Shown here one piece after another: positions 55,780 to 64,000 of a stretch of 64,000 nucleotides of DNA. This DNA comes from Bacteroidaceae bacterium (lineage in GTDB: Bacteria > Bacteroidota > Bacteroidia > Bacteroidales > Bacteroidaceae). The notes under the pieces were generated by a model. It was not told the DNA's origin and ran no database searches. It was given only the letters and a program-made list of their open reading frames with translations. The position numbers and the translations under genes were made by a program. The stretch covers positions 1 through 64,000 of the forward strand of contig JAFYPH010000061.1 in NCBI GenBank assembly GCA_017547585.1. Direction: 5' to 3'. Within the stretch, counting starts at the first letter, position 1. The number at the start of each line of letters is the position of its first letter.

Positions 55780-56061
55780 TTATTCTACCACAACCACGCC
55801 CTGCTCATCGAGCAGATGAAGAAGCTCTTCGACGTCGGCCAATGCCTGGGGAAAGTCGACCTCGTAGCTGTCGACCAACGACTGTGCCAAGACTTCGCTG
55901 GCCACGGGCGAGGAGTGCTGCTGCAACTGCTCTATTATGTGAACGGCTGTGTCGTTGAGCACAAGCATTCGCGAGAAGTTTATCTGCTCGCCGCTGCCTA
56001 TGAGCACCGTCTCGCTGGCGATGGTCTGTATGAGAAAATCGTTCTTTATAAGGGCTTTCAT
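55780..56061 (-). CDS. PqqD-family protein (RRE fold)
   Basis: A 93-residue winged-helix protein of the PqqD family. FSRMLVLNDTAVHIIEQLQ and the C-terminal DVEELLHLLDEQGVV match the family. PqqD-like domains bind leader peptides and hand them to modifying enzymes in RiPP pathways. It is the last gene of a minus-strand unit after a lipoprotein and a 66-residue peptide. With the HPrK-like kinase (34887) and the PF14907 protein (50016) it makes a set known from lasso peptide clusters, but no lasso cyclase or protease is in the window. Confidence 0.82.
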   Translation of the reverse strand: MKALIKNDFLIQTIASETVLIGSGEQINFSRMLVLNDTAVHIIEQLQQHSSPVASEVLAQSLVDSYEVDFPQALADVEELLHLLDEQGVVVVE

Positions 56062-56097
56062 TCTGCGGGCAGTTAACTATTTATCGACGAAGATTCA

Positions 56098-57366
56098 TTA
56101 GTATGTTTCGCAGACTACCTTTGCATCGGGGATTGTGAAGTAGCGCAGATTCTCTCTGTTGCGAGCGGGAAGCTTCGAGAGATCGTTCTTGGCCTCGTCC
56201 CATGCTATCTTGAACTGTTTGATGTCCATAAGAAGGCCGAGGATGTAGAAACAGTTGTTAACAGGATAGATGTTACCTGTGATGTTCACGCGTGTGTAGA
56301 GAGCATCGGCGTCGCTGGCGAGCCACTCGGCTGTGGGTGCGCCGTCGCCTTCCCAATGTTTAATAAGGATATATACATCGACAATCTCGTCGCCTGCAAC
56401 CGGCGAGAAGAGATTTTCGCCAAAGCCTGTGTAATAGCCATAGCTCTGGAAGTAGTGGGTACCATAGCCATAGTAGAGCTGGCCGAATGGCTGAAAGCCA
56501 CCTGAATTGGAATAATAGCCTCCCTCGAATTCTCCGACTGATTTTTGGAGACCGATGTCGTATTTATTTGTAAAACAATCGCCGCCAATGTATATTTTTA
56601 TGTACCATTTAGAGGGGGCGGAGCCCATGACATTCGCGAACTCCTGATCGGTCATGGTAATAAAACCACCGTAAGGATTTTGCTTCATTTTGTCGCCATC
56701 GTAGAAGAGTCCCGTGAGATTGAAACATGCAACTGTGCGATTCATGATGAGCATATCTGTGTCGGTTGTAAGCTCATAGACGCTGAAATTGTCGGCGCTG
56801 CGATAGATTTCTTTGTTGAAATTATCTTCGCGCTCGTAGTAGGTGATGTTATCCGATACAGAGACCTTTTCATTGGGAAGCTCCATGATGCTGTTATCTA
56901 CCGAAGAGTAGTAGCATTCGCCGCCGGCAGGGATTGTGAGGCTTGAAGAGGTGAGAGTGCCATCTTCGAGCATGGGGGTGACTACTGCGCTGCCATCCTC
57001 CATGACCACTATGCGGTAGCGGAAGCATTTGCAATTATCATGTGCCGTACACTCCTGAATGTAAAGAGGAATTCGTACGCAATCGTCGCTACCAACTACA
57101 TGAAGATAGATGTAGTCGGGGTCGTAGATAAGGTCGAAGTCGTTGTTTGAAGGTACAAGGCCGCGCGGCAAGTTTGCATCGTTGGCGGATATCTTGTTTA
57201 AATTGGTATTCTGCGAGGGTGCCTTCTTCATTGTCTCGATAACGGTCTCGCCATAATAGATGCCGGGCTTTGCAATTTTTACATCCTCGTCGCCATCGGT
57301 GCAGGATACGAACATTGCCATGCTGCATACGAGAGCAATTACCAAACAATAGAAATATTTTTTCAT
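56098..57366 (-). CDS. Lipoprotein of unknown function
   Basis: A 422-residue lipoprotein (lipobox FVSC, Cys at residue 22, then acidic TDGDED). It has four Cys in a short region (DDCVRIPLYIQECTAHDNCKCF) and a Gly/Tyr/Phe-rich stretch (GGYYSNSGGFQPFGQLYYGYG) near 300. No domain is recognised; the overall make-up is like Bacteroidales fimbrial-tip or surface lipoproteins. It lies 37 nt after the small peptide gene and 36 nt before the PqqD gene on the minus strand, so the three are likely one transcript. Confidence 0.75.
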   Translation of the reverse strand: MKKYFYCLVIALVCSMAMFVSCTDGDEDVKIAKPGIYYGETVIETMKKAPSQNTNLNKISANDANLPRGLVPSNNDFDLIYDPDYIYLHVVGSDDCVRIPLYIQECTAHDNCKCFRYRIVVMEDGSAVVTPMLEDGTLTSSSLTIPAGGECYYSSVDNSIMELPNEKVSVSDNITYYEREDNFNKEIYRSADNFSVYELTTDTDMLIMNRTVACFNLTGLFYDGDKMKQNPYGGFITMTDQEFANVMGSAPSKWYIKIYIGGDCFTNKYDIGLQKSVGEFEGGYYSNSGGFQPFGQLYYGYGTHYFQSYGYYTGFGENLFSPVAGDEIVDVYILIKHWEGDGAPTAEWLASDADALYTRVNITGNIYPVNNCFYILGLLMDIKQFKIAWDEAKNDLSKLPARNRENLRYFTIPDAKVVCETY

Positions 57367-57403
57367 CGTTTAATAGCTGTTAAATGTGTGAGTAAAAAAC
57401 AGA

Positions 57404-57604
57404 TTATCGTGAGCCCGAACGTGTCCACTCCCAATCGCCCGAAAAATCCAGACGGTTTTCCAAGCCTGTTACTGCTGTTTTCTTTTCTATCCACAGGCAG
57501 GAATTTACATTGAAGCTATTGGCAACAACTGAGTTACACACTGCTTCGTTGAAATCCCACTGAACAACTTTTACACTCGGCTTTGAATATCGCTTCTTTT
57601 CCAT
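57404..57604 (-). CDS. 66-residue peptide, possible PqqD partner
   Basis: A 66-residue protein beginning MEKKRYSKPSVKVVQW. Short Bacteroidales peptides with this KxYxKPxVxVV start are common and unassigned. It has two Cys (23 and 36), a neutral middle (NSVVANSFNVNS) and a C-terminus rich in Trp and Ser (DWEWTRSGSR). There is no signal peptide. It is the first gene of a unit with a lipoprotein and a PqqD-like protein and has a consensus promoter, so it is a plausible substrate or leader-bearing peptide. A structural or regulatory role is equally possible. Confidence 0.65.
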   Translation of the reverse strand: MEKKRYSKPSVKVVQWDFNEAVCNSVVANSFNVNSCLWIEKKTAVTGLENRLDFSGDWEWTRSGSR

Positions 57605-57626
57605 TTTAATACTATATTTAAGTGTG

Positions 57627-57657
57627 CAAAGTTAATTCATTGGCGAGAGGTGACAAA
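57627..57657 (-). promoter_or_regulatory. Promoter for the peptide-lipoprotein-PqqD operon
   Basis: On the minus strand TTTG (57654-57657) and TAACTTTG (57627-57634) lie 19 nt apart, a consensus promoter. The -7 box is 22 nt before the peptide ATG. Confidence 0.7.
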
Positions 57658-57835
57658 AAGATTGGCACGTAAACAGGTGTCACAAAGTCACAAATTACAA
57701 ATTCGGCAGGCTATTTGCAGGAAGAGAACAGAGAATGGGCTTTCTCGACGTAAAAAACAGATACTCACGATATAAAAGAGGCCCCACAAACGCGAAGTTT
57801 TTCTCCCGTAGCATCGCTATTTGAGAAAGTTGTTG

Positions 57836-57843
57836 TAACTTTG
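57836..57843 (+). promoter_or_regulatory. Promoter -7 box for the SulP gene
   Basis: TAACTTTG followed by GCAGCC fits the -7 consensus, 110 nt before the start. The nearest TTTG (57820) is too close, so the -33 box is unclear. Confidence 0.45.
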
Positions 57844-57953
57844 CAGCCGCTTTTGGAATTTGTTTAAATTTCTTTAAAAAGAAAAACACATTTACATTAT
57901 ATGTTCCACACAGGAACAAAGAGACTGACACAAAAAATAAACACAGAAAAGAA

Positions 57954-59663
57954 ATGAAAGCAAGTAAACTTATTGATTTCAGCCCCAAGATTCTTTCGAC
58001 ACTGAAGAATTACTCGCGCGAGAAATTGAGTGCCGACATTATGGCGGGAATGATTGTGGGTGTTGTTGCTATCCCCTTGGCAATCGCTTTTGGTATTGCC
58101 AGCGGCGTTGGCCCCACTGAGGGATTGGTTACAGCCATCATTGCCGGATTGCTTATTTCGGTGCTCGGCGGCTCGAAGGTGCAGATTGGCGGCCCTACAG
58201 GTGCGTTCATCGTTATTATCTATGGCGTCATCCAGCAGTATGGCCTTGGAGGACTAACGATTGCCACCATCATGGCGGGAATTATCCTTGTGCTCATGGG
58301 TATCTTCCGTCTGGGCAGCGTGATTAAGTTCATGCCCTACCCTATTATCGTGGGATTCACAGGAGGTATCGCAATTACCATTTTCTCGACACAGATGAAC
58401 GACCTTTTCGGCCTTGGCATCGAGAGTGTTCCTGCCAACTTCATCGACAAATGGATATGTTACATTAATAATATTGGTAACATCGACTGGTGGAGCGCGG
58501 CGATGGGTATTGCAAGCATTGCAGTAATTGCACTCACCCCCAAAATCTCGAAGAAGATTCCCGGCTCGCTGCTGGCTATCATCGTAATGACCATAATTGC
58601 TTGGTTGTTGAAGGATTATGCGGGTGTAACATCTATAAAGACCATCGGCGACCTTTATGAGTTGCCCTCGGGACTTCCCGAGTTCCGCATGCCCACTTTG
58701 GAGGGTGACATGAGCCTTTTTGCGACTATACAGAATCTGGCTCCCGTGGCATTCACCATTGCTATGCTGGGCGCGATTGAGTCGCTGTTGTCGGCTATGG
58801 TGGCTGATGGTATCATCGGCGACAAGCACAATTCGAACACCGAGCTTATCGGTCAGGGTGTTGCGAACATGGTTGTTCCCTTCTTCGGCGGTATTCCCGC
58901 AACGGGTGCCATCGCACGTACAATGGCAAACATCAACAACGGCGGAAAGACTCCCATTGCGGGTGTCGTGCACACATTGGTATTGCTGCTTGTGCTGCTG
59001 TTCCTTGGCGGCATTGTTGGACGCATTCCCATGCCCTGCCTTGCGGGTGTGCTGGTGATGGTGTCGTACAACATGAGCGGCTGGAGAACTATTGCCTCTA
59101 TGTGCAAAAAATCGGTTGCAGGGGTGACTGTATTGTTCGTGACTCTGCTGCTGACAGTGTTCTTCGACCTTACACTTGCCATCGAGGTGGGATTGATTCT
59201 CGCAATCGTGGTATTCATGAAACGTATGATGGAGAGCACAAGTATTTCTGTTATCCGCGACCAGATGGAGGTGCACCACGATGGTGAAAAGGGCGAGGAG
59301 TGCCTTGCGATTCCCAAAGGCGTGGAGGTGTACGAGATTGAGGGCCCATTCTTCTTTGGTATTGCCAACAAGTTTGACGAGCTTACCCGCATGACTCCCC
59401 CCGTGCCTATCCGCGTGCTGAGAATGAGAAAGGTGACCTTTATCGACTCTACAGCAATGCACAACCTTGAGATTTTCGTTCAGTCGTCGCTTGCCGAGGG
59501 CCGCGTGGTTATCCTCTCGGGCGTTCACGACAATGTGGACAGAGTGCTGACAAAGGCCGGAGTGAAAAAGATGGTGGGCGAGGAGAATGTGTGTGCAAAC
59601 ATTCATGCTGCATTGGCGCGCGCAACAGAGCTTGCAAAGGCTATGAACATTCCCCAGGAGTAA
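57954..59663 (+). CDS. SulP family anion transporter with STAS domain
   Basis: A 569-residue inner-membrane transporter. The membrane domain (about 20-430) has the SulP pattern: DIMAGMIVGVVAIPLAIAFGIASGVGPTEGL and GGSKVQIGGPTGAF, then GGIPATGAIARTMANINNGGKTPIAG. A C-terminal STAS domain (about 460-560) contains RKVTFIDSTAMHNLEIF. SulP proteins carry sulfate, bicarbonate or other anions, often with sodium; substrate is not given by sequence. The EamA gene follows by 23 nt. Confidence 0.93.
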   Translation: MKASKLIDFSPKILSTLKNYSREKLSADIMAGMIVGVVAIPLAIAFGIASGVGPTEGLVTAIIAGLLISVLGGSKVQIGGPTGAFIVIIYGVIQQYGLGGLTIATIMAGIILVLMGIFRLGSVIKFMPYPIIVGFTGGIAITIFSTQMNDLFGLGIESVPANFIDKWICYINNIGNIDWWSAAMGIASIAVIALTPKISKKIPGSLLAIIVMTIIAWLLKDYAGVTSIKTIGDLYELPSGLPEFRMPTLEGDMSLFATIQNLAPVAFTIAMLGAIESLLSAMVADGIIGDKHNSNTELIGQGVANMVVPFFGGIPATGAIARTMANINNGGKTPIAGVVHTLVLLLVLLFLGGIVGRIPMPCLAGVLVMVSYNMSGWRTIASMCKKSVAGVTVLFVTLLLTVFFDLTLAIEVGLILAIVVFMKRMMESTSISVIRDQMEVHHDGEKGEECLAIPKGVEVYEIEGPFFFGIANKFDELTRMTPPVPIRVLRMRKVTFIDSTAMHNLEIFVQSSLAEGRVVILSGVHDNVDRVLTKAGVKKMVGEENVCANIHAALARATELAKAMNIPQE

Positions 59664-59686
59664 TTGTATAAATATAATATAGCTAT

Positions 59687-60583
59687 ATGAAAAAGGTTGT
59701 TGCAGAGGGTGGAAACAGTATTCTTGCTTATGCGGCAGCCTTTTTTGTTGTCGCCATTTGGGGAACGACCTTCGTGCAGACGAAGGTGCTGATAAACGCG
59801 GGACTGCTGCCCGAGGAGATTTTCCTCTATCGTTTCGTGCTTGCCTATCTGCTTATTCTCCCCTTTGCGGGAAAGAGGCTGTTCCTCGATAATTGGCGCG
59901 ACGAGGCGGTGGCACTGCTGTTGGGAGTGACCGGCGGCTCGCTCTACTTTGTGACGGAGAACACTGCGCTCATTCACGGCTACTGCTCGAATGTGTCGCT
60001 GCTTGTGTGCACCACCCCGCTGATTACAGCTTTTGTGATGGGAGCGCTATTCCCGAAGGAGAAGATGAAAAAGAGCGCACTCACGGGCTCGTTTGTGGCG
60101 TTTGCGGGCATGGCACTGGTAATTTTCAACGGCAATTTCATTCTGAAGCTGTCGCCGATGGCCGACGCACTCGCCTTTGCAGCCTGTCTTTGCTGGACAG
60201 CCTATTCGGTGCTGATGAAATATATACAGCCACGATACGGCACCATGCTCATTATGCGCAAGGTGTTCGGGTACGGAGTAATCACCATCGTTCCTTTCTT
60301 CGTGAGCACCCCCCCGAACATAGAATTGGTGATGGAGGGCGGCGCGGTTGTGTGGGCGAATATTCTGACACTCGGCTGCGTAGCGTCGATGCTGTGCTAC
60401 ACTTTGTGGAACTTGGTGCTTGCGCGTCTGGGCACGGTGAGGGCAACGAACTTCATCTATCTGAACCCCGTGATTACCATAATAGCCTCGTGGCTGGTGC
60501 TCGACGAGAAGATCACATGGATGGCCATTCTGGGAGCCATATTGGTGCTTGCGGGAATGCATCGCATGGAGCAGAAAAGATAA
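59687..60583 (+). CDS. EamA/DMT family transporter
   Basis: A 298-residue drug/metabolite transporter with ten predicted helices in two EamA repeats. The first ends near VFNGNFIL (about 145) and the second starts at ADALAFAACLCWTAYSVLMKY. VVAIWGTTFVQTKV and YLNPVITIIASWLVLDEKITW are typical. Substrate unknown, perhaps amino acids or metabolites. A C7 tract at 60309-60315 lies within codons without breaking the frame. A strong two-way terminator follows. Confidence 0.9.
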   Translation: MKKVVAEGGNSILAYAAAFFVVAIWGTTFVQTKVLINAGLLPEEIFLYRFVLAYLLILPFAGKRLFLDNWRDEAVALLLGVTGGSLYFVTENTALIHGYCSNVSLLVCTTPLITAFVMGALFPKEKMKKSALTGSFVAFAGMALVIFNGNFILKLSPMADALAFAACLCWTAYSVLMKYIQPRYGTMLIMRKVFGYGVITIVPFFVSTPPNIELVMEGGAVVWANILTLGCVASMLCYTLWNLVLARLGTVRATNFIYLNPVITIIASWLVLDEKITWMAILGAILVLAGMHRMEQKR

Positions 60584-60607
60584 TAAAATTCTTCACTTTA
60601 AAGGATA

Positions 60608-60645
60608 AAAAAAGGATTGCAACCATATGGTTGCAATCCTTTTTT
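60608..60645. terminator. Two-way terminator between EamA and thrA
   Basis: A perfect palindrome of 19-nt arms centred at 60626/60627 (core GGATTGCAACCATATGG), with six A on the left and six T on the right, serving both converging genes. Confidence 0.92.
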
Positions 60646-60662
60646 CTTTATCTATTCTGCTG

Positions 60663-63095
60663 TTAGATATTTGCGATGCGCATAATATCGGCAAAGACTC
60701 CGGCAGCGGTAACGCCCGCGCCTGCTCCGTAACCCTGAATGAGCATGGGGAACTCTTTGTAGCGCTCGGTGGTGAGCAGGATGATGTTGTTGCTACCCTC
60801 AAGGTGGTAGAAGGGATGGTGACGGTCGACCTCGCAGAGAGATACTGAGCCTTTGCCACCCTCGAACTTGGCAACGAAGCGCCAATGTTTCTCCTCTTTG
60901 CTGAGACGGCGACGCTCGCTCTCGAACTCTGCGTCGAGCGAAGGAAGCGCTGTCCAGAACTCATCGATAGAGCTGTTGAAGAACTCCTGAGGAATGAAGA
61001 GGTTGGCCTCGACATCCTCTTGCTCAATTGTGTAGCCAGCCTCGCGTGCAAGAATAACGAGTTTGCGGATAACATCCTTTCCGCTGAGGTCGATGCGGGG
61101 GTCGGGCTCGCTGTAGCCATACTCCTTGGCAAGCTGCACTGTGCGGCTGAAGGGTACATCCTCGCTCAGGGCGTTAAAGATGAAGTTGAGAGTGCCGCTG
61201 AGCACCGCCTCGATCTTCAGAATCTTGTCGCCGCTGTTTATAAGGTCGTTGATGGTGCAGATGACGGGGAGTCCGGCACCAACGTTTGTCTCGAAAAGAT
61301 ATTTTACGTTACGCACGCGCGCAATCTGCTTCAGGCGATTGTAGGTTGAGTAGTCGGACGAAGCGGCAATCTTGTTGGCTGCAACGACAGAGACGTTGTG
61401 CGACAAGAGTGCTTCGTAGATTGATGCAACCTCGCCACTCGCGGTACAATCGACAAACACGGAGTTGAAGATGTTCATTCCTATGATGCCGTCGCGCAGT
61501 TTATCGATGTTGCTCTCGTCGCTCTTCTCAAGCTGTTCGCGGTAGGTAGAAAGGTCGATGCCGTCGCGGTTGAAGATTGCACGGCGGCTGCTTGCCACGC
61601 CTACTACGTTGAGCATCAGGCTGTGCTCTTTCATGAGATTCTCGCGCTGAGCGTGAATCTGCTCTATGAGGCTGCCACCGACTGTTCCTGTTCCGCAGAT
61701 GAAGAGGTTGAGCACCTTGTACTCGGAGAGGAAGAATGAGTCGTGGATAACGTTGAGAGTCTTGCGCAGAAGGTCGGCCTTGACAACAAACGAAATGTTT
61801 GTCTCCTGTCCGCCCTGGGCACAAGCAACGACGTTGATTCCGTTGCGTCCGAGTGTCTGGAAGAGCTTTCCGACGATGCCCGGAGTATGACGCATATTTT
61901 CGCCTACGATGGCAACCGTCGCAAGGTTGCTAACGGCGCGGATGGGTTCCATGAGTCCCATTGAAATCTCTTTGGCAAACTCTTCGTTGAGTACCTCGCA
62001 CGCGGGGGCTGCATCAATGTGGCGCAATCCCAGCGAAGTGCTGTTCTCGGACGACGCCTGTGCAACGAGGAACACGCTGATTCCCGCCGCTGCAAGCGCG
62101 CGGAAGATGCGGTGGTTAACGCCTACAACGCCCACCATTCCCAGGCCTTGAACGGTGAGAAGGTCGGTGTCGTTGATACTTGAGATTCCCTTAATCAGTC
62201 GGCCGCCGCAGCTGCTCTCGTTGTTGATGATAGTGCCCTCGGCTGCGGGATTAAAGGTGTTTTTTATGCGTATGGGAATATTGGCCTTGCACACGGGGTA
62301 GATGGTGGGAGGATAGACAACCTTTGCACCGAAGTTGCAAAGCTCGGTAGCCTCGAGGTAGCTGAGGTGCTGGATGGTGTAGGCCTTGCCAATAACATTG
62401 GGGTCGGCGGTCATAAAGCCATCGACGTCGGTCCAGATTTCGAGTACTTCGGCATTCAGCGAAGCTGCGATGAGCGACGCAGTGTAGTCCGAGCCGCCAC
62501 GGCCGAGGTTGGTAATCTCGCCTGTCTCTTTGTCGGTTGAAATGAAGCCCGGAACAACGGCCACCTTCATCTGCTCCCCTGCAAATTTCTCTTTGATGAG
62601 GGTGTCGGTGAGGTCGTTGTCGAGAATATATTTTCCACGCTTGGTCTCGGTCTTTATGAAAGAGCGAGAGTCGTAGTGCTTGGCATCTTTTATGAGCACG
62701 GCAACTATGAGGCTCGAAATGCGCTCGCCGTAGCTGACAATCATCGCTTCGGACTTGGGCGAGAGGTCGTTTATGAGAAATATTCCCTGATAGATGTTTC
62801 CGAGGTCGTGCAACAGTGCGTCGACCTTGACCAGAAGCTCTCTCTTGGCCTTATCCTCGGGAATAACCGCGCTTATAAGTTCATAGTGACGTGTAACTAT
62901 TTCCTGAAACTCATTCACATATTCGGCATCACCGGCCGCAGCCATCTGCGAGGTCTTTATGAGTTTGTCGGTAATACCACCCAATGCAGAGACAACAACA
63001 ACCACCGGCTGCTGCTCGGCCTCTACAATATTCTTCAAATTTAAGATACTTGTTGCGGAGCCAACTGATGTTCCGCCGAATTTCATTACTTTCAT
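60663..63095 (-). CDS. thrA: Bifunctional aspartokinase/homoserine dehydrogenase
   Basis: An 810-residue fused enzyme catalysing the first and third steps from aspartate to threonine and methionine. The kinase half begins KVMKFGGTSVGSA; tandem ACT domains lie at about 305-450 (VQGLGMVGVVGVNHRIF and VAIVGENMRHTPGIVGKLFQTLG), which give feedback control. The homoserine dehydrogenase half has LFICGTGTVGGSLIEQI at about 465-480 and YSEPDPRIDLSGKDVIRKLVILAREAG. The layout and length match E. coli ThrA. Confidence 0.97.
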   Translation of the reverse strand: MKVMKFGGTSVGSATSILNLKNIVEAEQQPVVVVVSALGGITDKLIKTSQMAAAGDAEYVNEFQEIVTRHYELISAVIPEDKAKRELLVKVDALLHDLGNIYQGIFLINDLSPKSEAMIVSYGERISSLIVAVLIKDAKHYDSRSFIKTETKRGKYILDNDLTDTLIKEKFAGEQMKVAVVPGFISTDKETGEITNLGRGGSDYTASLIAASLNAEVLEIWTDVDGFMTADPNVIGKAYTIQHLSYLEATELCNFGAKVVYPPTIYPVCKANIPIRIKNTFNPAAEGTIINNESSCGGRLIKGISSINDTDLLTVQGLGMVGVVGVNHRIFRALAAAGISVFLVAQASSENSTSLGLRHIDAAPACEVLNEEFAKEISMGLMEPIRAVSNLATVAIVGENMRHTPGIVGKLFQTLGRNGINVVACAQGGQETNISFVVKADLLRKTLNVIHDSFFLSEYKVLNLFICGTGTVGGSLIEQIHAQRENLMKEHSLMLNVVGVASSRRAIFNRDGIDLSTYREQLEKSDESNIDKLRDGIIGMNIFNSVFVDCTASGEVASIYEALLSHNVSVVAANKIAASSDYSTYNRLKQIARVRNVKYLFETNVGAGLPVICTINDLINSGDKILKIEAVLSGTLNFIFNALSEDVPFSRTVQLAKEYGYSEPDPRIDLSGKDVIRKLVILAREAGYTIEQEDVEANLFIPQEFFNSSIDEFWTALPSLDAEFESERRRLSKEEKHWRFVAKFEGGKGSVSLCEVDRHHPFYHLEGSNNIILLTTERYKEFPMLIQGYGAGAGVTAAGVFADIMRIANI

Positions 63096-63204
63096 CCCTG
63101 AATCTCTTCTTTTTTTCCTGCAAAAACAGCGCGGACACGAGTAACGCGAGCTACACTCGCAGGCTACAGACGGACGCCGCCCATTTTCGAAAACTTTTAT
63201 GTTG

Positions 63205-63236
63205 CAAAAATATAAAGTTTGCCGAATATAGGCAAA
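63205..63236 (-). promoter_or_regulatory. Promoter for thrA
   Basis: On the minus strand TTTG (63233-63236) and TATTTTTG (63205-63212) lie 20 nt apart, 110 nt before thrA. The leader of about 100 nt shows no clear Thr-rich attenuator peptide. Confidence 0.55.
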
Positions 63237-63280
63237 TATTGCAGCCTGTGTTTGCTATTTTAAAGGCTATTTATATGCTG

Positions 63281-63811
63281 TCAGCATGAAAAATGTGGCA
63301 GATTCACGCGCGAAGCGTCCAAAAGCACATAGTGCTCGCGCCCGCGATTGCACACAGGAACAAAAAGCCGGGCAGCCTCGGGCGACATTTTTTTGAGGAA
63401 CGCCGCACGTATAATCGACAGATTTTTATGCAGCATATTGCCCGCGGGGTTGGTAATTTCGTCGAGCAGACGATGGATGACCGTGGGGTTTCTGCGACGC
63501 GACACGCTGCGATAGATGCACTCGAGCTCGGCGCGATAGTCTGAGATTTTTTTAAGAACAATCCCCTCGGGGTGACGAAGAAAAAGCAGATAGAGAGCCT
63601 TGGGCAACGGCTCCATTTCTATAATCATATTCCCGTGCACAGGCAGGGTGATTTTGAAATTTTCATCCACCCGCAAATGGCAGGCTGCGGGAATTTCACC
63701 ATAGAGAGCCGCTGTTTCGTACAACGACACAGTGCCGGCATCCGCACCCGAACAACAAGAACCACTATAATGGAAGGGGCTATTGCAGCCATCAACAAAG
63801 ACAACGCACAT
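63281..63811 (-). CDS. Conserved hypothetical protein
   Basis: Up to 176 residues. The recognisable part begins near residue 50 (FKITLPVHGN) and runs MEPLPKALYLLFLRHPEGIVLKKISDYRAEL; this LPKALYLLFLRHPEG block recurs in uncharacterised small proteins of Bacteroidales. The first 48 residues, rich in Cys and Ser, may not be real; an ATG at residue 61 (MIIEMEPLP) or a start near residue 45 is possible. Mostly helical, no membrane segment. Function unknown. Confidence 0.7.
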   Translation of the reverse strand: MCVVFVDGCNSPFHYSGSCCSGADAGTVSLYETAALYGEIPAACHLRVDENFKITLPVHGNMIIEMEPLPKALYLLFLRHPEGIVLKKISDYRAELECIYRSVSRRRNPTVIHRLLDEITNPAGNMLHKNLSIIRAAFLKKMSPEAARLFVPVCNRGREHYVLLDASRVNLPHFSC

Positions 63812-63885
63812 ACTTTTCTTTTATTTAGTAGTCCCCAAAATGGAGCCTATTCTTACGTCGTTTCCCCAAAAAGTGCAGAAAGAAG

Positions 63886-63915
63886 CAAAAAGGGCCGACT
63901 CGAAAGCCGGCCCTT
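63886..63915 (-). terminator. Terminator of the SlyD-like gene
   Basis: AAGGGCCG (63890-63897) and CGGCCCTT (63908-63915) pair. On the minus strand the stem is followed by a run of T. It lies about 40 nt after the stop at 63955. Confidence 0.8.
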
Positions 63916-63954
63916 ATGGAAAAGCATAATGCTATCTGTTTTTATAGCAAGCTA

Positions 63955-64000
63955 TTAGTGCTTGTGGTCGCAGCCCTCGTGTTTGTGGTCGTGACCCTCA
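63955..64000 (-). CDS. C-terminal end of a histidine-rich protein, probably SlyD-like
   Basis: Only the last 14 codons are in the window: EGHDHKHEGCDHKH then TAA. A His-rich, metal-binding tail with a Cys of this form is typical of SlyD-type FKBP prolyl isomerases in Bacteroidetes, and a terminator follows. The rest of the gene lies beyond the window, so other His-tailed metal proteins are possible. Confidence 0.5.
   Translation of the reverse strand, partial: EGHDHKHEGCDHKH

Larger units (their letters stand above)
57605..57953. other. Divergent promoter region
   Basis: A 349-nt gap between the peptide operon (-) and the SulP gene (+). It holds one promoter for each side and no coding signal. 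The sequence from 57,660 to 57,810 shows nothing recognisable. Confidence 0.6.

Noticed and set aside
60309..60315. C7 tract in the EamA transporter gene as a phase-variation site
   Set aside because: The frame is intact, the codons (ACC CCC CCG) encode plausible residues between two helices, and there is no sign of an alternative state.
63096..63204. Threonine attenuator or riboswitch before thrA
   Set aside because: No Thr/Ile-rich leader peptide and no hairpin pair of the attenuator type could be seen.

Overview
The window is a chromosomal segment from a member of the Bacteroidales. The evidence is the conserved run rsfS-ftsH-cdsA-lpxB-surE, Bacteroidetes-type promoters (-7 box TAnnTTTG, often with TTTG about 19-21 nt upstream), a UpxY-type NusG paralog at the head of a polysaccharide operon, lipoproteins with a typical lipobox, LruC, FAS1 and GH84 proteins, and the lack of strong Shine-Dalgarno sequences. 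I cannot name the genus safely. Gut or oral Bacteroides/Prevotella/Barnesiella-like taxa all fit.

Layout. 0-2 kb: a FAS1-domain lipoprotein, then tRNA-Gln(CTG) on the minus strand. 2.3-8.8 kb: rsfS, ftsH and cdsA (+) converging on surE, a GH16 glycosidase and lpxB (-). 8.9-17.5 kb: a GH84 hexosaminidase, then the operon parA-parB-DUF5683-lytic transglycosylase-RelA/SpoT. 17.5-33.2 kb: housekeeping genes (MerR, M23 peptidase, alaS, a Sel1 protein, a GTPase-defective EF-G paralog, hemW, hpt, a flavoprotein, radA, a YjjG-like HAD phosphatase, a coiled-coil lipoprotein, rsmI, an AI-2E family permease). 33.3 kb: tRNA-Lys(TTT) with a strong promoter and terminator.

33.4-51.7 kb is a Wzx/Wzy-type exopolysaccharide or capsule locus. 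It holds a UpxY antiterminator, a lone AraC-type DNA-binding domain, an HPrK-like kinase, a small HAD protein, Wza, Wzc, Wzx, two acetyltransferases, Wzy, six glycosyltransferases, and a fusion of a PF14907-type nucleotidyltransferase to the initiating sugar-phosphate transferase. The middle (about 39.8-47.2 kb) is far more AT-rich than its flanks and looks like a transferred serotype cassette. Palindromic repeats with covarying stems lie at its right-hand junctions and just after wzc. I see no nucleotide-sugar synthesis genes, so precursors must come from elsewhere.

52-57.6 kb holds an OmpA-like barrel protein, a LruC lipoprotein, and a minus-strand operon of a 66-residue peptide, a lipoprotein and a PqqD-fold protein. 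57.9-64 kb holds a SulP transporter, an EamA transporter, thrA, a conserved hypothetical, and the histidine-rich end of a probable SlyD-like protein.

The most interesting points are: (1) a G7 tract that alone separates a start codon from the UpxY frame, which suggests an on/off switch or an indel; (2) an A6 tract on which the nucleotidyltransferase/sugar-transferase fusion depends; (3) an HPrK-like kinase, PF14907 protein and PqqD protein, the accessory set known from kinase-tailored lasso peptide clusters, here spread around a polysaccharide locus with a small peptide gene in the PqqD operon; (4) a family of structured extragenic palindromes whose stems vary but keep pairing.
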